From Microbacterium esteraromaticum (GTDB lineage Bacteria; Actinomycetota; Actinomycetes; Actinomycetales; Microbacteriaceae): 64,000 nucleotides of DNA. Under the pieces are notes generated by a model. The model was not told the DNA's origin and did not search any database. It saw only the letters and a list, made by a program, of their open reading frames with translations. This document shows, one piece after another, positions 52,650 through 61,848 of the stretch. Position 1 is the stretch's first letter. Each line of letters begins with the position of its first letter. The stretch covers positions 3,038,001 to 3,102,000 of the forward strand of contig NZ_CP118100.1 in assembly GCF_028747645.1 (NCBI RefSeq). The letters are read 5' to 3'. Position numbers and translations under genes: made by a program.

Positions 52650-53852
52650 ATGGCGTTCACCGTAGGACTCGTCGGCGCGGGTCAGTTCGCCGGTCAATTC
52701 GCGACACTGTTCCACCATCACCCCGGCGTATCCGCGGTGCATGTGACCGATGTGGTCTCCTCCCGCGCCGCAGATTTGGTGCACTCGGCCGGACTGGACG
52801 GCACCTTCGACACCTTCGACGAGATGCTCGCGTCTCCGGTGGATGCCGTCGCGATCTTCACGCAGCGCTGGACGCACGGCCCTCTGGTCGTCAAGGCGCT
52901 GCGCGCCGGCAAGCACGTGTACTCGGCGGTGCCGATGGCGATCAGCACTGACGAGATCGCCGCGATCATCGAAGCCGTGCGCGAGACCGGGCTCACCTAC
53001 ATGATGGGCGAGACCAGCTACTACAACCCGGCGACCGTGTTCGCGCGCCAGAAGCTCGCAAGCGGCGAGTTCGGCCGCCTGTTCTACGGCGAAGGCGACT
53101 ATGTGCACGACATGGACCTCGGGTTCTACGAGGCCTACCAGTACTCGGGCGGCGCGGACTGGAAGAGCACGGCCAGCTATCCCCCGCTGTTGTACCCCAC
53201 CCATTCGATCGGCGGCGTGCTCGGCGCCTGGCCGACCCACGCCACGGCGGTCTCGGCGATCGGTGTCGTCGACCAGCGCGGCGACGGCGTGTTCGATCGT
53301 GCGGTCAGCCAGTTCGACAACGACTTCTCGAACGCGACCGCACTGTTCGAGCTCGCCGCCGGCGGCTCGATGCGCGTCAACGAGTTCCGGCGCGTCGGCT
53401 ATCCGTCGCATCTGCGCGAATCCCGATTCCGGTGGTTCGGCACCGAGGGCTCTTTCGAACAGCTCGCGACGACCACCGTCTGGCAGAACCGCACGGGCGT
53501 CGAAGACATCTCGCATCTGATCGACACCCGTTCGTCCTTGTCGACGGACGACGCCGCTCTTGCCCGGATCGCGCCGGCGCTGCGGGAAGCGTTCGTATCG
53601 GGCTACGCTGAGATCCATGAAGCGGATCGCGGTCGCATCCCGACCGAGCTGGGATCGCTGCCCAACGGGCACGAGGGAAGCCATCACTTCCTCGTCGACG
53701 ACTTCGTGCGCGCTGTGAACGAGCAGACCCTGCCACCGGTCAATGCGTGGCAAGCGGCGCGCTTCACGCTTCCCGGTGTCATCGCGCACGAGTCCGCGCG
53801 ACGCGGCGGCGAGCGTCTCATCATCCCCGACTTCGGCGATCCTCGTGTCTGA
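52650..53852 (+). CDS. Gfo/Idh/MocA family oxidoreductase
   Basis: A 400-residue NAD(P)-dependent dehydrogenase. The nucleotide-binding start VGLVGAGQFAGQFATLF is standard, and the C-terminal half holds the usual beta sheet. The family's EKP motif, with the catalytic Lys, is replaced by SAVP (GKHVYSAVPMAISTDE), so the chemistry could differ. The substrate is likely a sugar or inositol-type compound. It overlaps the LacI regulator gene downstream by eight bases, forming a small operon that may be self-controlled. Confidence 0.85.
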   Translation: MAFTVGLVGAGQFAGQFATLFHHHPGVSAVHVTDVVSSRAADLVHSAGLDGTFDTFDEMLASPVDAVAIFTQRWTHGPLVVKALRAGKHVYSAVPMAISTDEIAAIIEAVRETGLTYMMGETSYYNPATVFARQKLASGEFGRLFYGEGDYVHDMDLGFYEAYQYSGGADWKSTASYPPLLYPTHSIGGVLGAWPTHATAVSAIGVVDQRGDGVFDRAVSQFDNDFSNATALFELAAGGSMRVNEFRRVGYPSHLRESRFRWFGTEGSFEQLATTTVWQNRTGVEDISHLIDTRSSLSTDDAALARIAPALREAFVSGYAEIHEADRGRIPTELGSLPNGHEGSHHFLVDDFVRAVNEQTLPPVNAWQAARFTLPGVIAHESARRGGERLIIPDFGDPRV

Positions 53853-54849
53853 CGATCCACGGCCCCGCCCGGTCACCCGCGCCGATGTCGCCCGCTATGC
53901 CGGCGTGAGCACCGCCGTCGTGAGCTACGTGCTCAACGACGGCCCGAAGGCGGTCGCTCCGCTGACCAAGGAGCGCGTACTCGACGCGGTGCGCGTACTG
54001 GGCTACCGCCCCAACCTCGCGGCACGAGCGCTGTCGAAGGGGCAAGCCGACATGCTGGGTCTACTCGTCTCCGACAATGGCAATCCGTTCTTCACGGCCC
54101 TCTGGCACGCTCTCGACCGGGCCAGCGCCGCACGCTCGCGTCAACTGCTGATCGTCAACAGCGATCGCACGCAGACCTCGACCTCCGATCAGATCCGCGA
54201 TCTGGCGTCGCGGCAGATCAGCGGCCTGGTCATTGCGAACATCCTCACCGCCAGCGAACAGGCGTTGGTCGAGAACCTGGGCATTCCCAGCGTGATGATC
54301 GGTCAGTTCGGTGACATCGACGGCATGTCGGGCATCGGCGTCGACTTCGTCTCGGGTGCCCGTCAGGGCGTCGAGCATCTGATCGGCCACGGCTACCGCG
54401 ACATCGCCTTCGTCGGCAGTGTGTCACGGCACGATGGCCGCGAACGGGGCTGGCGAGAAGCCCTCACGGCGGCGCAGCTCTCGCCCGGCCCGCTGCTGCA
54501 CACGACGTTCTCGTACGAAGGCGGGTACGACGCCGGCCAGAAGCTGCTGCGCGACGGCGCGCTCCCGCGCGGAATCCTCGCGGCCTCGGACCAGATCGCG
54601 CTCGGCCTGCTGACCGCGATGCGCGAAGCCGGGGTGCGTGTTCCCGAGGACGTCGCGCTCGTCTCCTTCGACGGCACGAGCGCAGTCGATTACGTCTGGC
54701 CCCGTATGACGACCGTGGTGCAGCCCCTCGAGGCGATGGCCGACGCGGCGATCGCCGCGCTCGTCGAGCCTGACACGACGCCGCGCTTCGTGGAGTTCGG
54801 TACCGAGCTGCGGGTGCGCGAATCCTGCGGATGCCCGACGGTTCGCTGA
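53845..54849 (+). CDS. LacI family transcriptional regulator
   Basis: A 334-residue regulator: helix-turn-helix VTRADVARYAGVSTAVVSYVLNDG with the hinge helix RPNLAARALSKG, then a periplasmic-binding-like core (MLGLLVSDNGNPFFTALWHALD, ISGLVIANIL, GILAASDQIALGLL, DVALVSFDG). The GTG at 53845 is inside the end of the oxidoreductase gene; upstream frame is not real. It most likely represses its own operon, with a sugar as ligand. It has a cysteine-bearing C-terminal tail (RVRESCGCPTVR). Confidence 0.9.
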   Translation: MSDDPRPRPVTRADVARYAGVSTAVVSYVLNDGPKAVAPLTKERVLDAVRVLGYRPNLAARALSKGQADMLGLLVSDNGNPFFTALWHALDRASAARSRQLLIVNSDRTQTSTSDQIRDLASRQISGLVIANILTASEQALVENLGIPSVMIGQFGDIDGMSGIGVDFVSGARQGVEHLIGHGYRDIAFVGSVSRHDGRERGWREALTAAQLSPGPLLHTTFSYEGGYDAGQKLLRDGALPRGILAASDQIALGLLTAMREAGVRVPEDVALVSFDGTSAVDYVWPRMTTVVQPLEAMADAAIAALVEPDTTPRFVEFGTELRVRESCGCPTVR

Positions 54850-54871
54850 CCGATCCGACGAGAGCCCGTGT

Positions 54872-55582
54872 TCACGGATCGCCCGGCAGACCCGCCGAGG
54901 CTTCGAAGGCGCCGCGCCCCCAGCGGAACGCCGACACCGTCGGGTCACCGGCAATCCAGAACCGCCACGGGTAGGCCCGGGTGCCACCCAGACCCGCCAC
55001 GCCGACCCGCGGTCCGGCGGACACCTCGACGGGCGCCTCGCCCCAGAAGAGGCCGGCGCGCGCCCCGTTGAGCTCCGCGCCCGTCGCGAAGTCGATCCCG
55101 TCGTGCAGCGCGTGGCGCAGCCCGACGGCCTGCCCGAGCCGGCCGGGTCCGCGCGCCAGATCGCGCCGAGAGCCGGCGGTGAGCGGACCTGTAACACCGC
55201 GGCGCCGGGCGGCAGCATCCGCCCCCTCGATCACCTCACCCGCACGCAACAGCACACCGCCCGCGGTGCCCTCCGGCCCACAGACGACGTTGACGCACGA
55301 GTGGATGCCGTGGCTCAGGTACACGTAGAGGTGCCCCGGGGGACCCCACATGGTCGCGTTGCGCGCGGTCGGCCCCATCCGGGCGTGCGACCCGGGGTCG
55401 GGCACGGGACCCGTCCCGAGACCGTGGTACGCCTCGACCTCGGTGATGCGCAGGCGGATGCTGACGCCGTCGACCACGGTGTGCAGCCGAGCACCCAGAA
55501 AGCGGGGCGCGACGTCGACCGGCAGCCCCAGGAGGTCGTGCGGTCGCACCGCGCGTTCCGGGGCCGGCGTTGGCGTACTCAC
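54872..55582 (-). CDS. DNA-3-methyladenine glycosylase (AAG/MPG type)
   Basis: A 236-residue repair enzyme that removes alkylated purines. Family marks: LRITEVEAYHG with the catalytic Glu, SHARMGPTARNATMWGPPGHLYVYLSHG and the segment LARGPGRLGQAVGL. The GTG at 55580-55582 overlaps the stop of the upstream gene (GTGA). It is the last gene of a minus-strand run that begins with zur, but it has no evident link to zinc. Confidence 0.92.
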   Translation of the reverse strand: MSTPTPAPERAVRPHDLLGLPVDVAPRFLGARLHTVVDGVSIRLRITEVEAYHGLGTGPVPDPGSHARMGPTARNATMWGPPGHLYVYLSHGIHSCVNVVCGPEGTAGGVLLRAGEVIEGADAAARRRGVTGPLTAGSRRDLARGPGRLGQAVGLRHALHDGIDFATGAELNGARAGLFWGEAPVEVSAGPRVGVAGLGGTRAYPWRFWIAGDPTVSAFRWGRGAFEASAGLPGDP

Positions 55583-57267
55583 CACTGCGGGGCGGAACGG
55601 CACCACGAGATGTCGAAGCCGCTGAGCGTCGGCAGCTGCTCATCGCCGCGCAGGTCGAGCAGCTGCGTGTGCAGGGTCGTCGGCAGCGGCAACAGCATGT
55701 CGTCGTAGTCGTTGGTCGGCAGATCGGGCGCGACCACGACCGCGGCGTACTGGCCGCTCGGTGATGCGCAGACCTGCACGATGGCATCCGTTCCGCTGAC
55801 CTCTGCGACGACGATTGCTGTTCCGTCGTCGTCGACCTTCACGACGGCCTGTCCGGTGGGCATGCCGCTCTCGTCGCGCTGCACGACGTAGCGCAGGGTT
55901 CCGCCGGGGAACGTCTCGATCGCTGTGGGCGGGCCGTAGTCGGGGTCGGATTCGGTCAACGGCGCCGCGCTGCCGTCGGTGAGGTTGAGCTCGACGATGG
56001 AGGCATCGGCGCGTTCGACGATCGCGGTGTAGGTGGTGCGGGTGGTGCCCAGGATGCTGGCGGCGACGCCCAGCGATTGCACACCCGCGTCGGTGGTGGG
56101 GTCTTCCAGGCTCAGCGCCCCGTTGAAGTCGATGAACAGAAGCGACGATGAGTCGGGCACGAACTGCCATTCGGCGATGCTCGCGTCGGCGTCGTCGATC
56201 TGCACGATGCGCGGCTCTCCGCTGCCGTTGAGCGGCTGGGTGACGAGCACGCTGGCGCGTCCGGAAGTCTCGGTGAGCTCCAGGTCCGAGTAGCTGTAGC
56301 CGACCAGACCACCGCGGTCCGACACCTGCACCGACGACACGTATCCGTCGCCGGGCATCTCCAGGTCGCGTTGGTCGGAGCCGTCGCGATTCATGGCGAT
56401 CAGGCGCGAGCCCTGCTGCTCTTCGACGGCGACGACCAGGAGGCTCGAGGTGGCCCGGTAGTCACCGATGCGCGGGTGCGTGAACACGGGCGTCGCCTCA
56501 CCGGCGATGTCGGTGGCGAAGATGGTGTCTTCATCGGCCGTGCGCTGCAGCAGGAACAGCTGCGAGGCGGGCGTCGTGAACGTCGTCTCAAGCTCACTGG
56601 ACGGGCCTCCGCCGATGGCGGTGACGCCCGCCACCGACACGCGGTACTGGGTGTCGTCATCGAGCGGCACGGCGAAGCGCACTCCGATGCTGCGGCCGTT
56701 CGCGTCGACGGTGAACGGTACGGCCGGTTCGACAGTCACCTGCTCGGGATCGATCGGGTCGAGGCTCTGGTTGGCGGTGAGAATGACACGGCTGCCCGGC
56801 GACTCGATCGCCTGCATCGGGTCGACCTGCACCTGGCTGAGACGCGGCCCCTGCGTGATGCTGACGACGCCGAGCCCGGCGACGACAAGAGCGAGGATGC
56901 CGAGCACCGACCACAGGGCGAGAAGAAAGCGCCGGTTGCCGGGCGCCGCGGCGCCGCGATGCTCGTTCTCGTGCGCGGGCGCCGGCTCGAGCACGGGGTC
57001 GGGGATCGCCGGGATGCTGGGTACCGGACCAGACGGGAACGGAATCTGCGCGGCGGTGCCTGCGTCGACCGGCTCGGGCTCGGGCTGCGCGGTAGCATCC
57101 GCCACGTCAGGCTCGGCCACGGAGCGCTGGGCAGCATCCGATGGTGCCGGCGCGACAGCATCCGACGCACTCGACGCGTCTGATGTGGTGGCGGCCTCCT
57201 CGGCGGCGCGCTGCGCGCGCAACTGCGCGCGCGTGAGCGGGACGCCGTCGGATCCGTCAGTACTCAT
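55579..57267 (-). CDS. Membrane-anchored protein with beta-propeller-like outer region
   Basis: A 562-residue protein with an acidic, low-complexity N-terminal tail (about 1-110), one membrane helix (about 112-135, LLALWSVLGILALVVAGLG), a region resembling a bacterial Ig-like domain (SPGSRVILTANQSLDPIDPEQVTVEPAVPF), and a long part with repeats like those of WD40/TolB propellers (QLFLLQRTADEDTIFATDIAG, SRLIAMNRDGSDQRDLEMPGDG, RIVQIDDADASIAEWQFVPDSSS). Function is unknown. The ATG at 57265-57267 overlaps the upstream gene by 11 bases. It may bind sugars or sense the envelope; this is guesswork. Confidence 0.7.
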   Translation of the reverse strand: MSTDGSDGVPLTRAQLRAQRAAEEAATTSDASSASDAVAPAPSDAAQRSVAEPDVADATAQPEPEPVDAGTAAQIPFPSGPVPSIPAIPDPVLEPAPAHENEHRGAAAPGNRRFLLALWSVLGILALVVAGLGVVSITQGPRLSQVQVDPMQAIESPGSRVILTANQSLDPIDPEQVTVEPAVPFTVDANGRSIGVRFAVPLDDDTQYRVSVAGVTAIGGGPSSELETTFTTPASQLFLLQRTADEDTIFATDIAGEATPVFTHPRIGDYRATSSLLVVAVEEQQGSRLIAMNRDGSDQRDLEMPGDGYVSSVQVSDRGGLVGYSYSDLELTETSGRASVLVTQPLNGSGEPRIVQIDDADASIAEWQFVPDSSSLLFIDFNGALSLEDPTTDAGVQSLGVAASILGTTRTTYTAIVERADASIVELNLTDGSAAPLTESDPDYGPPTAIETFPGGTLRYVVQRDESGMPTGQAVVKVDDDGTAIVVAEVSGTDAIVQVCASPSGQYAAVVVAPDLPTNDYDDMLLPLPTTLHTQLLDLRGDEQLPTLSGFDISWCRSAPQW

Positions 57268-58054
57268 ACGGATCCTTCGGCTCATCGATCTTCGTGACCT
57301 CGACCGGTTCGATGCGCAGGGTGCCGTCAGCATCGGCGCGCACCGTGCCGCTGACCTCGATCCACTGACCGGTCTCGTACGTCTCGGTCAGGCCGGGGCC
57401 GCTGACGGGCACCGAGGCGGGCTGCGCATCGATCACGCAGTGCGAGATCACCATGCGCGTCAGGTTCACGTCGCCCTCGGAGTTCGGCGTGACGAATCCG
57501 ACCAGCGTGACGGGGGAACCGTCGTAGTTCTCGGGGCGCGTCGACGTCGCGAACGCCGTCGACCACTCCCCCACGCCGAACGTCGTCGTGTCGGCGATAC
57601 CGAGCGTGACGTCGTCGGCGCCGGCGAACAGCGTCGGCGTCTCGCCGGCGCGCGAGACGGCCAGCGCGGCCGAGAGCGACGCCGGCGGCAGCACCAGCGC
57701 CGCGACGACGACAGCGGATGCAATCGCTCCGCCGCTCACCACGGCGACGGTCTGCATCGTGCGGCGGCGGGATGCCCGGGCATCCGAAGTTCCGGCCGGA
57801 GTCGTGTGGTCGTGGTCATGATCGCCCTCGGCGCCCAGCGGCAGCGTGCACGACCAGACCGCCAGCACCAGCGTCACCACGGCGGCAGCACTGGCGAACC
57901 AGACCGTCTCGGGGCTGATGTACAGCGTGAGCCGCCCGGTCGCGGCCAGTCCGAGGGTGATCACCGACATCACGCTCGCCAGCCCCGCCCCCAACCACCG
58001 GGTGGCCAGGGCGTGCGCCGTCGAAGGGCGGTCGGTGTCGGTGTGCTCAGCCAA
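57257..58054 (-). CDS. TIGR03943 family putative permease subunit
   Basis: A 265-residue membrane protein with four hydrophobic helices in the first 130 residues and a soluble domain ending in TGQWIEVSGTVRADADGTLRIEPVEVTKIDEP, the pattern of the TIGR03943 family, which pairs with DUF318 permeases. A metal-binding-like HDHDH lies at about 80. It overlaps the permease gene by eight bases. The partner genes and the zur gene upstream suggest a role in zinc or metal transport, as for similar operons in Firmicutes; this is inference. Confidence 0.85.
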   Translation of the reverse strand: MAEHTDTDRPSTAHALATRWLGAGLASVMSVITLGLAATGRLTLYISPETVWFASAAAVVTLVLAVWSCTLPLGAEGDHDHDHTTPAGTSDARASRRRTMQTVAVVSGGAIASAVVVAALVLPPASLSAALAVSRAGETPTLFAGADDVTLGIADTTTFGVGEWSTAFATSTRPENYDGSPVTLVGFVTPNSEGDVNLTRMVISHCVIDAQPASVPVSGPGLTETYETGQWIEVSGTVRADADGTLRIEPVEVTKIDEPKDPYEY

Positions 58055-59093
58055 AGACGTTCACCCCGATGCCGATCGCGCAGGCGGCGAGGATCACCAC
58101 ACCGACCACGCCCGCGATCACGCGGGTCGTGTAGGTGGTGCGCAGCAGCGCGATCATCTTCACATCGACCAGTGGGCCGACGATCAGGAACGCGATCAGC
58201 GCACCGGCCGAGAAGGTCGAGGCGAACGACAGGGCGAAGAACGCGTCGACGTTCGAGCAGATCGCGACCGTCATCGCCAACGCCACCATCGCGAGGATCG
58301 ACAGCACGGGGTTGGAACCGATCGCCAGCAGCACATCGCGCGGCACCAGCACCTGCACAGCGCCCGCCAGGGCCGAACCGATCACCAGCGCCGGCATGAC
58401 CGCCCGCAACTCGACCAAGAACTGCACAAGACTGCGGCGCACGGGCGAACCAGGTTCGTGCGCCACCTGCTCGCAGGTGTCGACGAACCGCGCGGTCAGC
58501 ATCGCCTGCGGGTCACGGTGGCGGCTGAAGATCCAGCCGATCAGATTGGCGATCAGGTATCCGCCGACCAGACGCGCCACCAGAATGCCGTCATCCCACC
58601 CGAACGCGGCGTGCGTGGTGAGGATGACGATCGGGTTGACGATCGGCGCGGCGATCAGGAACGTCAGCGCCTCGGACGGGGCGAGGCCGCGCATCATCAG
58701 GCCGCGGGCGAAGGGCACGTTGCCGCACTCGCAGACCGGGATGAACATGCCCAGCAGTGACAGCACGGCCCGGCGTGCCCAGGCGTTGCGCGGCAGCCAG
58801 CGCTGCAGCACATCAGCCGGCATCCACACCTGCACGACGATCGACAGCACGACGCCGAGCATCACCCACGGCAGCGCCTCGATCAGCACGCTGATGCTGA
58901 GCGTCAGTCCGTCCTGTGCACGATCCGGCAGCGCGGTCGGGAACAGCGTCGGCACGAACACGTCGATGATCACGAGCGCCGCAACGATGGCCAGACCGAT
59001 CGCGATGGCCTTGCCGGTGGGCACGCTGCGCCGGTGCGCATGCGTGTGCGCGTGACTGCGCGGCGTGCGCTCGGCAGTCGACGAGGGCGTCAC
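58047..59093 (-). CDS. DUF318 family permease
   Basis: A 348-residue permease with eight or more helices. The FIPVCECGNVPFARGLMMRG motif is the DUF318/PF03773 signature (a conserved CxC), and it recurs in variant form in the second half (AICSNVDAFFALSFAS). A His-rich N-terminal (SHAHTHAHRR) may bind metal. The GTG at 59091-59093 overlaps the zur stop, so these are cotranscribed. A role in metal movement, with the TIGR03943 subunit encoded next, is likely, but the metal is not known. Confidence 0.87.
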   Translation of the reverse strand: MTPSSTAERTPRSHAHTHAHRRSVPTGKAIAIGLAIVAALVIIDVFVPTLFPTALPDRAQDGLTLSISVLIEALPWVMLGVVLSIVVQVWMPADVLQRWLPRNAWARRAVLSLLGMFIPVCECGNVPFARGLMMRGLAPSEALTFLIAAPIVNPIVILTTHAAFGWDDGILVARLVGGYLIANLIGWIFSRHRDPQAMLTARFVDTCEQVAHEPGSPVRRSLVQFLVELRAVMPALVIGSALAGAVQVLVPRDVLLAIGSNPVLSILAMVALAMTVAICSNVDAFFALSFASTFSAGALIAFLIVGPLVDVKMIALLRTTYTTRVIAGVVGVVILAACAIGIGVNVFG

Positions 59094-59500
59094 GCGCCGT
59101 CCTTGCCGTCGATCCGATTCGCGCACGCCGCGCACAGTCCGAAGATGTCGACGACGTGCTCGGCATCACGGAAGCCGTGCAGAGCAGCCGTGCGCTTGGC
59201 CCACTGCTCGACGTCCTTGGCCTCGATCTCGACCGTCAGTCCGCACGAGCGGCAGATCAGATGGTGATGGTGCTCCTGCGTCTCGCACGCGCGGTACAGC
59301 GCTTCGCCCTCGGGGCTCTGCAGCGAATCCGCCTCGCCCGAGGCCGCGAGCCCCGCCAGAGCGCGGTAGACCGTGGCGAGACCGATACCCGTGTTCGCCT
59401 GGCGCAACTCGGCGTGCAGAGTCTGCGCGCTGACGAATCCGCGCGCTTCCGCGAGCGCGTCGCGCACGCGCTCGCGCTGCCAGGTGTTCCGCTGAGCCAT
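59090..59500 (-). CDS. zur: Zinc uptake regulator Zur (Fur family)
   Basis: A 136-residue Fur-family repressor: winged helix FVSAQTLHAELRQANTGIGLATVYRALAGLA, then a His-rich ETQEHHHHLICRSCG and CAACANRID with two CxxC pairs that hold the structural zinc. Length and the HHHH motif fit Zur rather than FurA. The site at 63721-63738 in front of znuA is the probable target. The gene seems to be leaderless (TAGACT six bases before the ATG). It is cotranscribed with the DUF318 permease. Confidence 0.88.
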   Translation of the reverse strand: MAQRNTWQRERVRDALAEARGFVSAQTLHAELRQANTGIGLATVYRALAGLAASGEADSLQSPEGEALYRACETQEHHHHLICRSCGLTVEIEAKDVEQWAKRTAALHGFRDAEHVVDIFGLCAACANRIDGKDGA

Positions 59501-59506
59501 GATCCG

Positions 59507-59512
59507 AGTCTA
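59507..59512 (-). promoter_or_regulatory. -10 box of the zur operon, leaderless
   Basis: TAGACT on the minus strand ends six bases before the ATG of zur and no ribosome site is present. The gap to the upstream DivIVA-like gene is only 38 bp, so this promoter lies tight behind that gene's stop. Confidence 0.55.
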
Positions 59513-59538
59513 GGCCGGGCCGGCTGACCGTTTCCGGG

Positions 59539-60939
59539 TCAGTCGGATGCCGTCAGCTCATCCTCCAGCGGCTCGTCACCGAGGAACTCGTCGGTAGCAT
59601 CCGAGGCCTCTTCGTCGGGTGCGTCGGCGACCGCGACGTCCTCGACGGGCATGTCATCGGTGTCACCGGTCGCGGCGACGGCCGCGGCTGAACCGGTGAG
59701 CACGCCCTCGGGGCGCAGCAGTTCGCGCACCTCGGCCATGAAGCTGTTCAGCTGCTGCTGCTGCCAGCGCAGCTGACGCGTGGCGTCTTCGGCGTCGCGC
59801 AGGGCGCCGGTGGCGTGGCCGGTGACCGAGTCGACGATCTTCTGCGCCTTGGCGCGAGCGCGCTCCAGCGTCTCGCGCGCCTTCACGTGAGCCTCGGCCT
59901 CGATCGCCTGTGCCTGCGAGCGCATCAGCTTCTCGTAGTCCTCGGCCTTGTTCGAGATGCGCTGCGCGTGCTCCAGCGAGGCCGCGACCTGCTCGTTGGC
60001 ATCCGAGGTGATGCGCTCGGCGTGGGCGACGGCCTGGTTGTGCAGCACCAGGAACTCCTGCTGCGCGTCGTCCTGGCGGCGGGTCAGGGTCTCTTCGAAC
60101 TCCAGCACGCGGGCGTTCATCTCGCGCACCTCACGCTCGGCGTCCGAGCGCATGTCCGAGGTCTCGCGGGTGACCATCGCGCGCAACGCGGCGGCGACCT
60201 TCTCGGCCTCGGTGCGCACCGTGGCGGCCTCCTGCTCGGCCTGCGACACCTTCTCTGCGGCGTGCGCAGCCTCGCGCTCGAGGCGGGCCTCGTGTGCGGT
60301 CAGCTCGGTGTCGATCTTCAGTCGCACCTGGTCGGCGTCCTGCTGCGCCTGCGCGGTGATGCGCGCGACGTCGGCGGCGAGCTCGGCGCGCTTGGCCTCG
60401 GTCTCTTCACGCGCCGCTTCGAGCAGGCGCTCGGCCTGCGAGGCCGCGTTGTGGATCAGCACGCTGGCCTGCTCTTCGGCCACACGCAGGACGGCTTCGA
60501 ACTGCTGACGGCTCTGCGGCTCGTCGGAGCGGCCCGCGCCGTCCGCGTCGCCCTCGGCGCGCGCTGCCGCGGTGAGTTCCTCGGTGAGCGCGGTGATCTG
60601 CTCGGCCGAAGCCTCGACCTGCGCCTTGGCCGCCTTGAGCTCCTCTTCGAGCCGGGCCGCGCGTTCGTCGCTCTCGGCGAGCGCACCGGCGATGGACTGC
60701 TCGCTATCGCCACGCAAGGCTTCCAGTTCGCCGCGGTGGCGGGCGTCGAGGCCCTCCAGATCGGACGTCAGGCGCTTGACCTGGTCGCGCAGAGTCGCGA
60801 CGGCGGCGTCGACCTCTGCCTTGTCGTAGCCGCGGAACGCCTGCGTGAACGCGGAGTGCTCGCCCTTCGGCGCTGTGGTCAGCAGCTGGTCGAAGAAGTC
60901 GCCGTTCTGCTGGCCATCGGAGTCATGCGTGTTGCTCAA
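59539..60939 (-). CDS. DivIVA-like long coiled-coil cell pole protein
   Basis: A 466-residue protein with a DivIVA-type start (FTQAFRGYDKAEVDAAVATLRDQ, residues about 32-54) and then coiled-coil heptads over about residues 50-420, rich in Ala/Glu. The end is acidic and disordered. In actinobacteria DivIVA (Wag31), Scy and FilP proteins of this kind organise polar growth. It is longer than Wag31 (about 260 residues) and nearer to Scy/FilP in style. It starts with TTG, with AAAGGCGAG upstream. It stands between znuB and zur and has no known link to zinc. Confidence 0.82.
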   Translation of the reverse strand: MSNTHDSDGQQNGDFFDQLLTTAPKGEHSAFTQAFRGYDKAEVDAAVATLRDQVKRLTSDLEGLDARHRGELEALRGDSEQSIAGALAESDERAARLEEELKAAKAQVEASAEQITALTEELTAAARAEGDADGAGRSDEPQSRQQFEAVLRVAEEQASVLIHNAASQAERLLEAAREETEAKRAELAADVARITAQAQQDADQVRLKIDTELTAHEARLEREAAHAAEKVSQAEQEAATVRTEAEKVAAALRAMVTRETSDMRSDAEREVREMNARVLEFEETLTRRQDDAQQEFLVLHNQAVAHAERITSDANEQVAASLEHAQRISNKAEDYEKLMRSQAQAIEAEAHVKARETLERARAKAQKIVDSVTGHATGALRDAEDATRQLRWQQQQLNSFMAEVRELLRPEGVLTGSAAAVAATGDTDDMPVEDVAVADAPDEEASDATDEFLGDEPLEDELTASD

Positions 60940-60984
60940 CGGAACTCGCCTTTCTGAAGATTTCGGCCCCTGATCTCAATGATC

Positions 60985-61848
60985 TCATCCGTTGGCTGTG
61001 CGTCGGGTGCGTCGGCGCACCCGCTGGGTGATCCAGCACCCGACGTAGATCAGGAACGAGATCGTGGTGATGTATGGACTCACCGGCAGAGTGCCTGCCA
61101 GGGCCAGCATGATGCCGCCGACCGCCGACACGAAGCCGAACAGGGCCGCCAGCAGCGGGACGGCCACCGGACCTGCGCTCAGACGCATCGCCGCAGCCGC
61201 GGGGGTCACCAGCAGGGCCATCACCAGCAGGGCGCCAATGATGTGCACGCTCACCGCCACGATCAGCCCGAGCAGCACCATGAACGCCAGGTTCACCGCG
61301 CGCACCGGAACGCCACGCGCCGCCGCCGACTCGGGATCGAGCGAGTCGAAGCTCAGCGGGTTCCACATCAGCAGCAACCCCGCCAGCACGATGACGCTGA
61401 TGCCGATCAGCCACCCCAGGTCGGGGGTCGACACCGAGACGATCTGACCGGTCAACAGGCCGAACCGGTTCGCGCTGCGCCCATCGTAGAGCGAGAGGAA
61501 GAGGATGCCGAGGCCGAGACCGAACGGCATCAGCACCCCGACGATCGAGTTGCGGTCGCGCGCGCGCGATCCCAGCACACCGATGAGGATGGCCGCGACC
61601 AGGGCTCCGCCGATCGAGCCGGCGACCACGCTTCCGCCGAACAGTAGAGCGGCTGCGGCCCCCGCGAACGACAGTTCGCTGATGCCGTGCACGGCGAAGG
61701 CGAGGTTGCGCTGCATCACGAAGACGCCGATGAGGCCACCGACCAGGCCGAGCACCGCGCCGGCGATCAGTGAGTTCGACAGTAGCGCCAGCAGTTCGCC
61801 GTAGTCCTGGAACGAGAAGACGTCGCTCCAGTCGATCATCGCCCTCAT
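60985..61848 (-). CDS. znuB: Zinc/manganese ABC transporter permease
   Basis: A 287-residue permease with eight or nine helices and the ABC-3 family pattern (LVGGLIGVFVMQRNLAFAVHGISELSFAGAA, then LIVAVSVHIIGALLVMALLVTPAAAA). It forms the channel of the zinc importer. The ATG at 61846-61848 overlaps the ATPase stop by four bases. It is the last gene of the znuA-znuC-znuB operon. Confidence 0.92.
   Translation of the reverse strand: MRAMIDWSDVFSFQDYGELLALLSNSLIAGAVLGLVGGLIGVFVMQRNLAFAVHGISELSFAGAAAALLFGGSVVAGSIGGALVAAILIGVLGSRARDRNSIVGVLMPFGLGLGILFLSLYDGRSANRFGLLTGQIVSVSTPDLGWLIGISVIVLAGLLLMWNPLSFDSLDPESAAARGVPVRAVNLAFMVLLGLIVAVSVHIIGALLVMALLVTPAAAAMRLSAGPVAVPLLAALFGFVSAVGGIMLALAGTLPVSPYITTISFLIYVGCWITQRVRRRTRRTANG

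Noticed and set aside
56468..58399. A 643-codon plus-strand frame over the zinc-permease region
   Set aside because: It crosses three well-supported minus-strand genes and changes composition at their borders, so it is a shadow.
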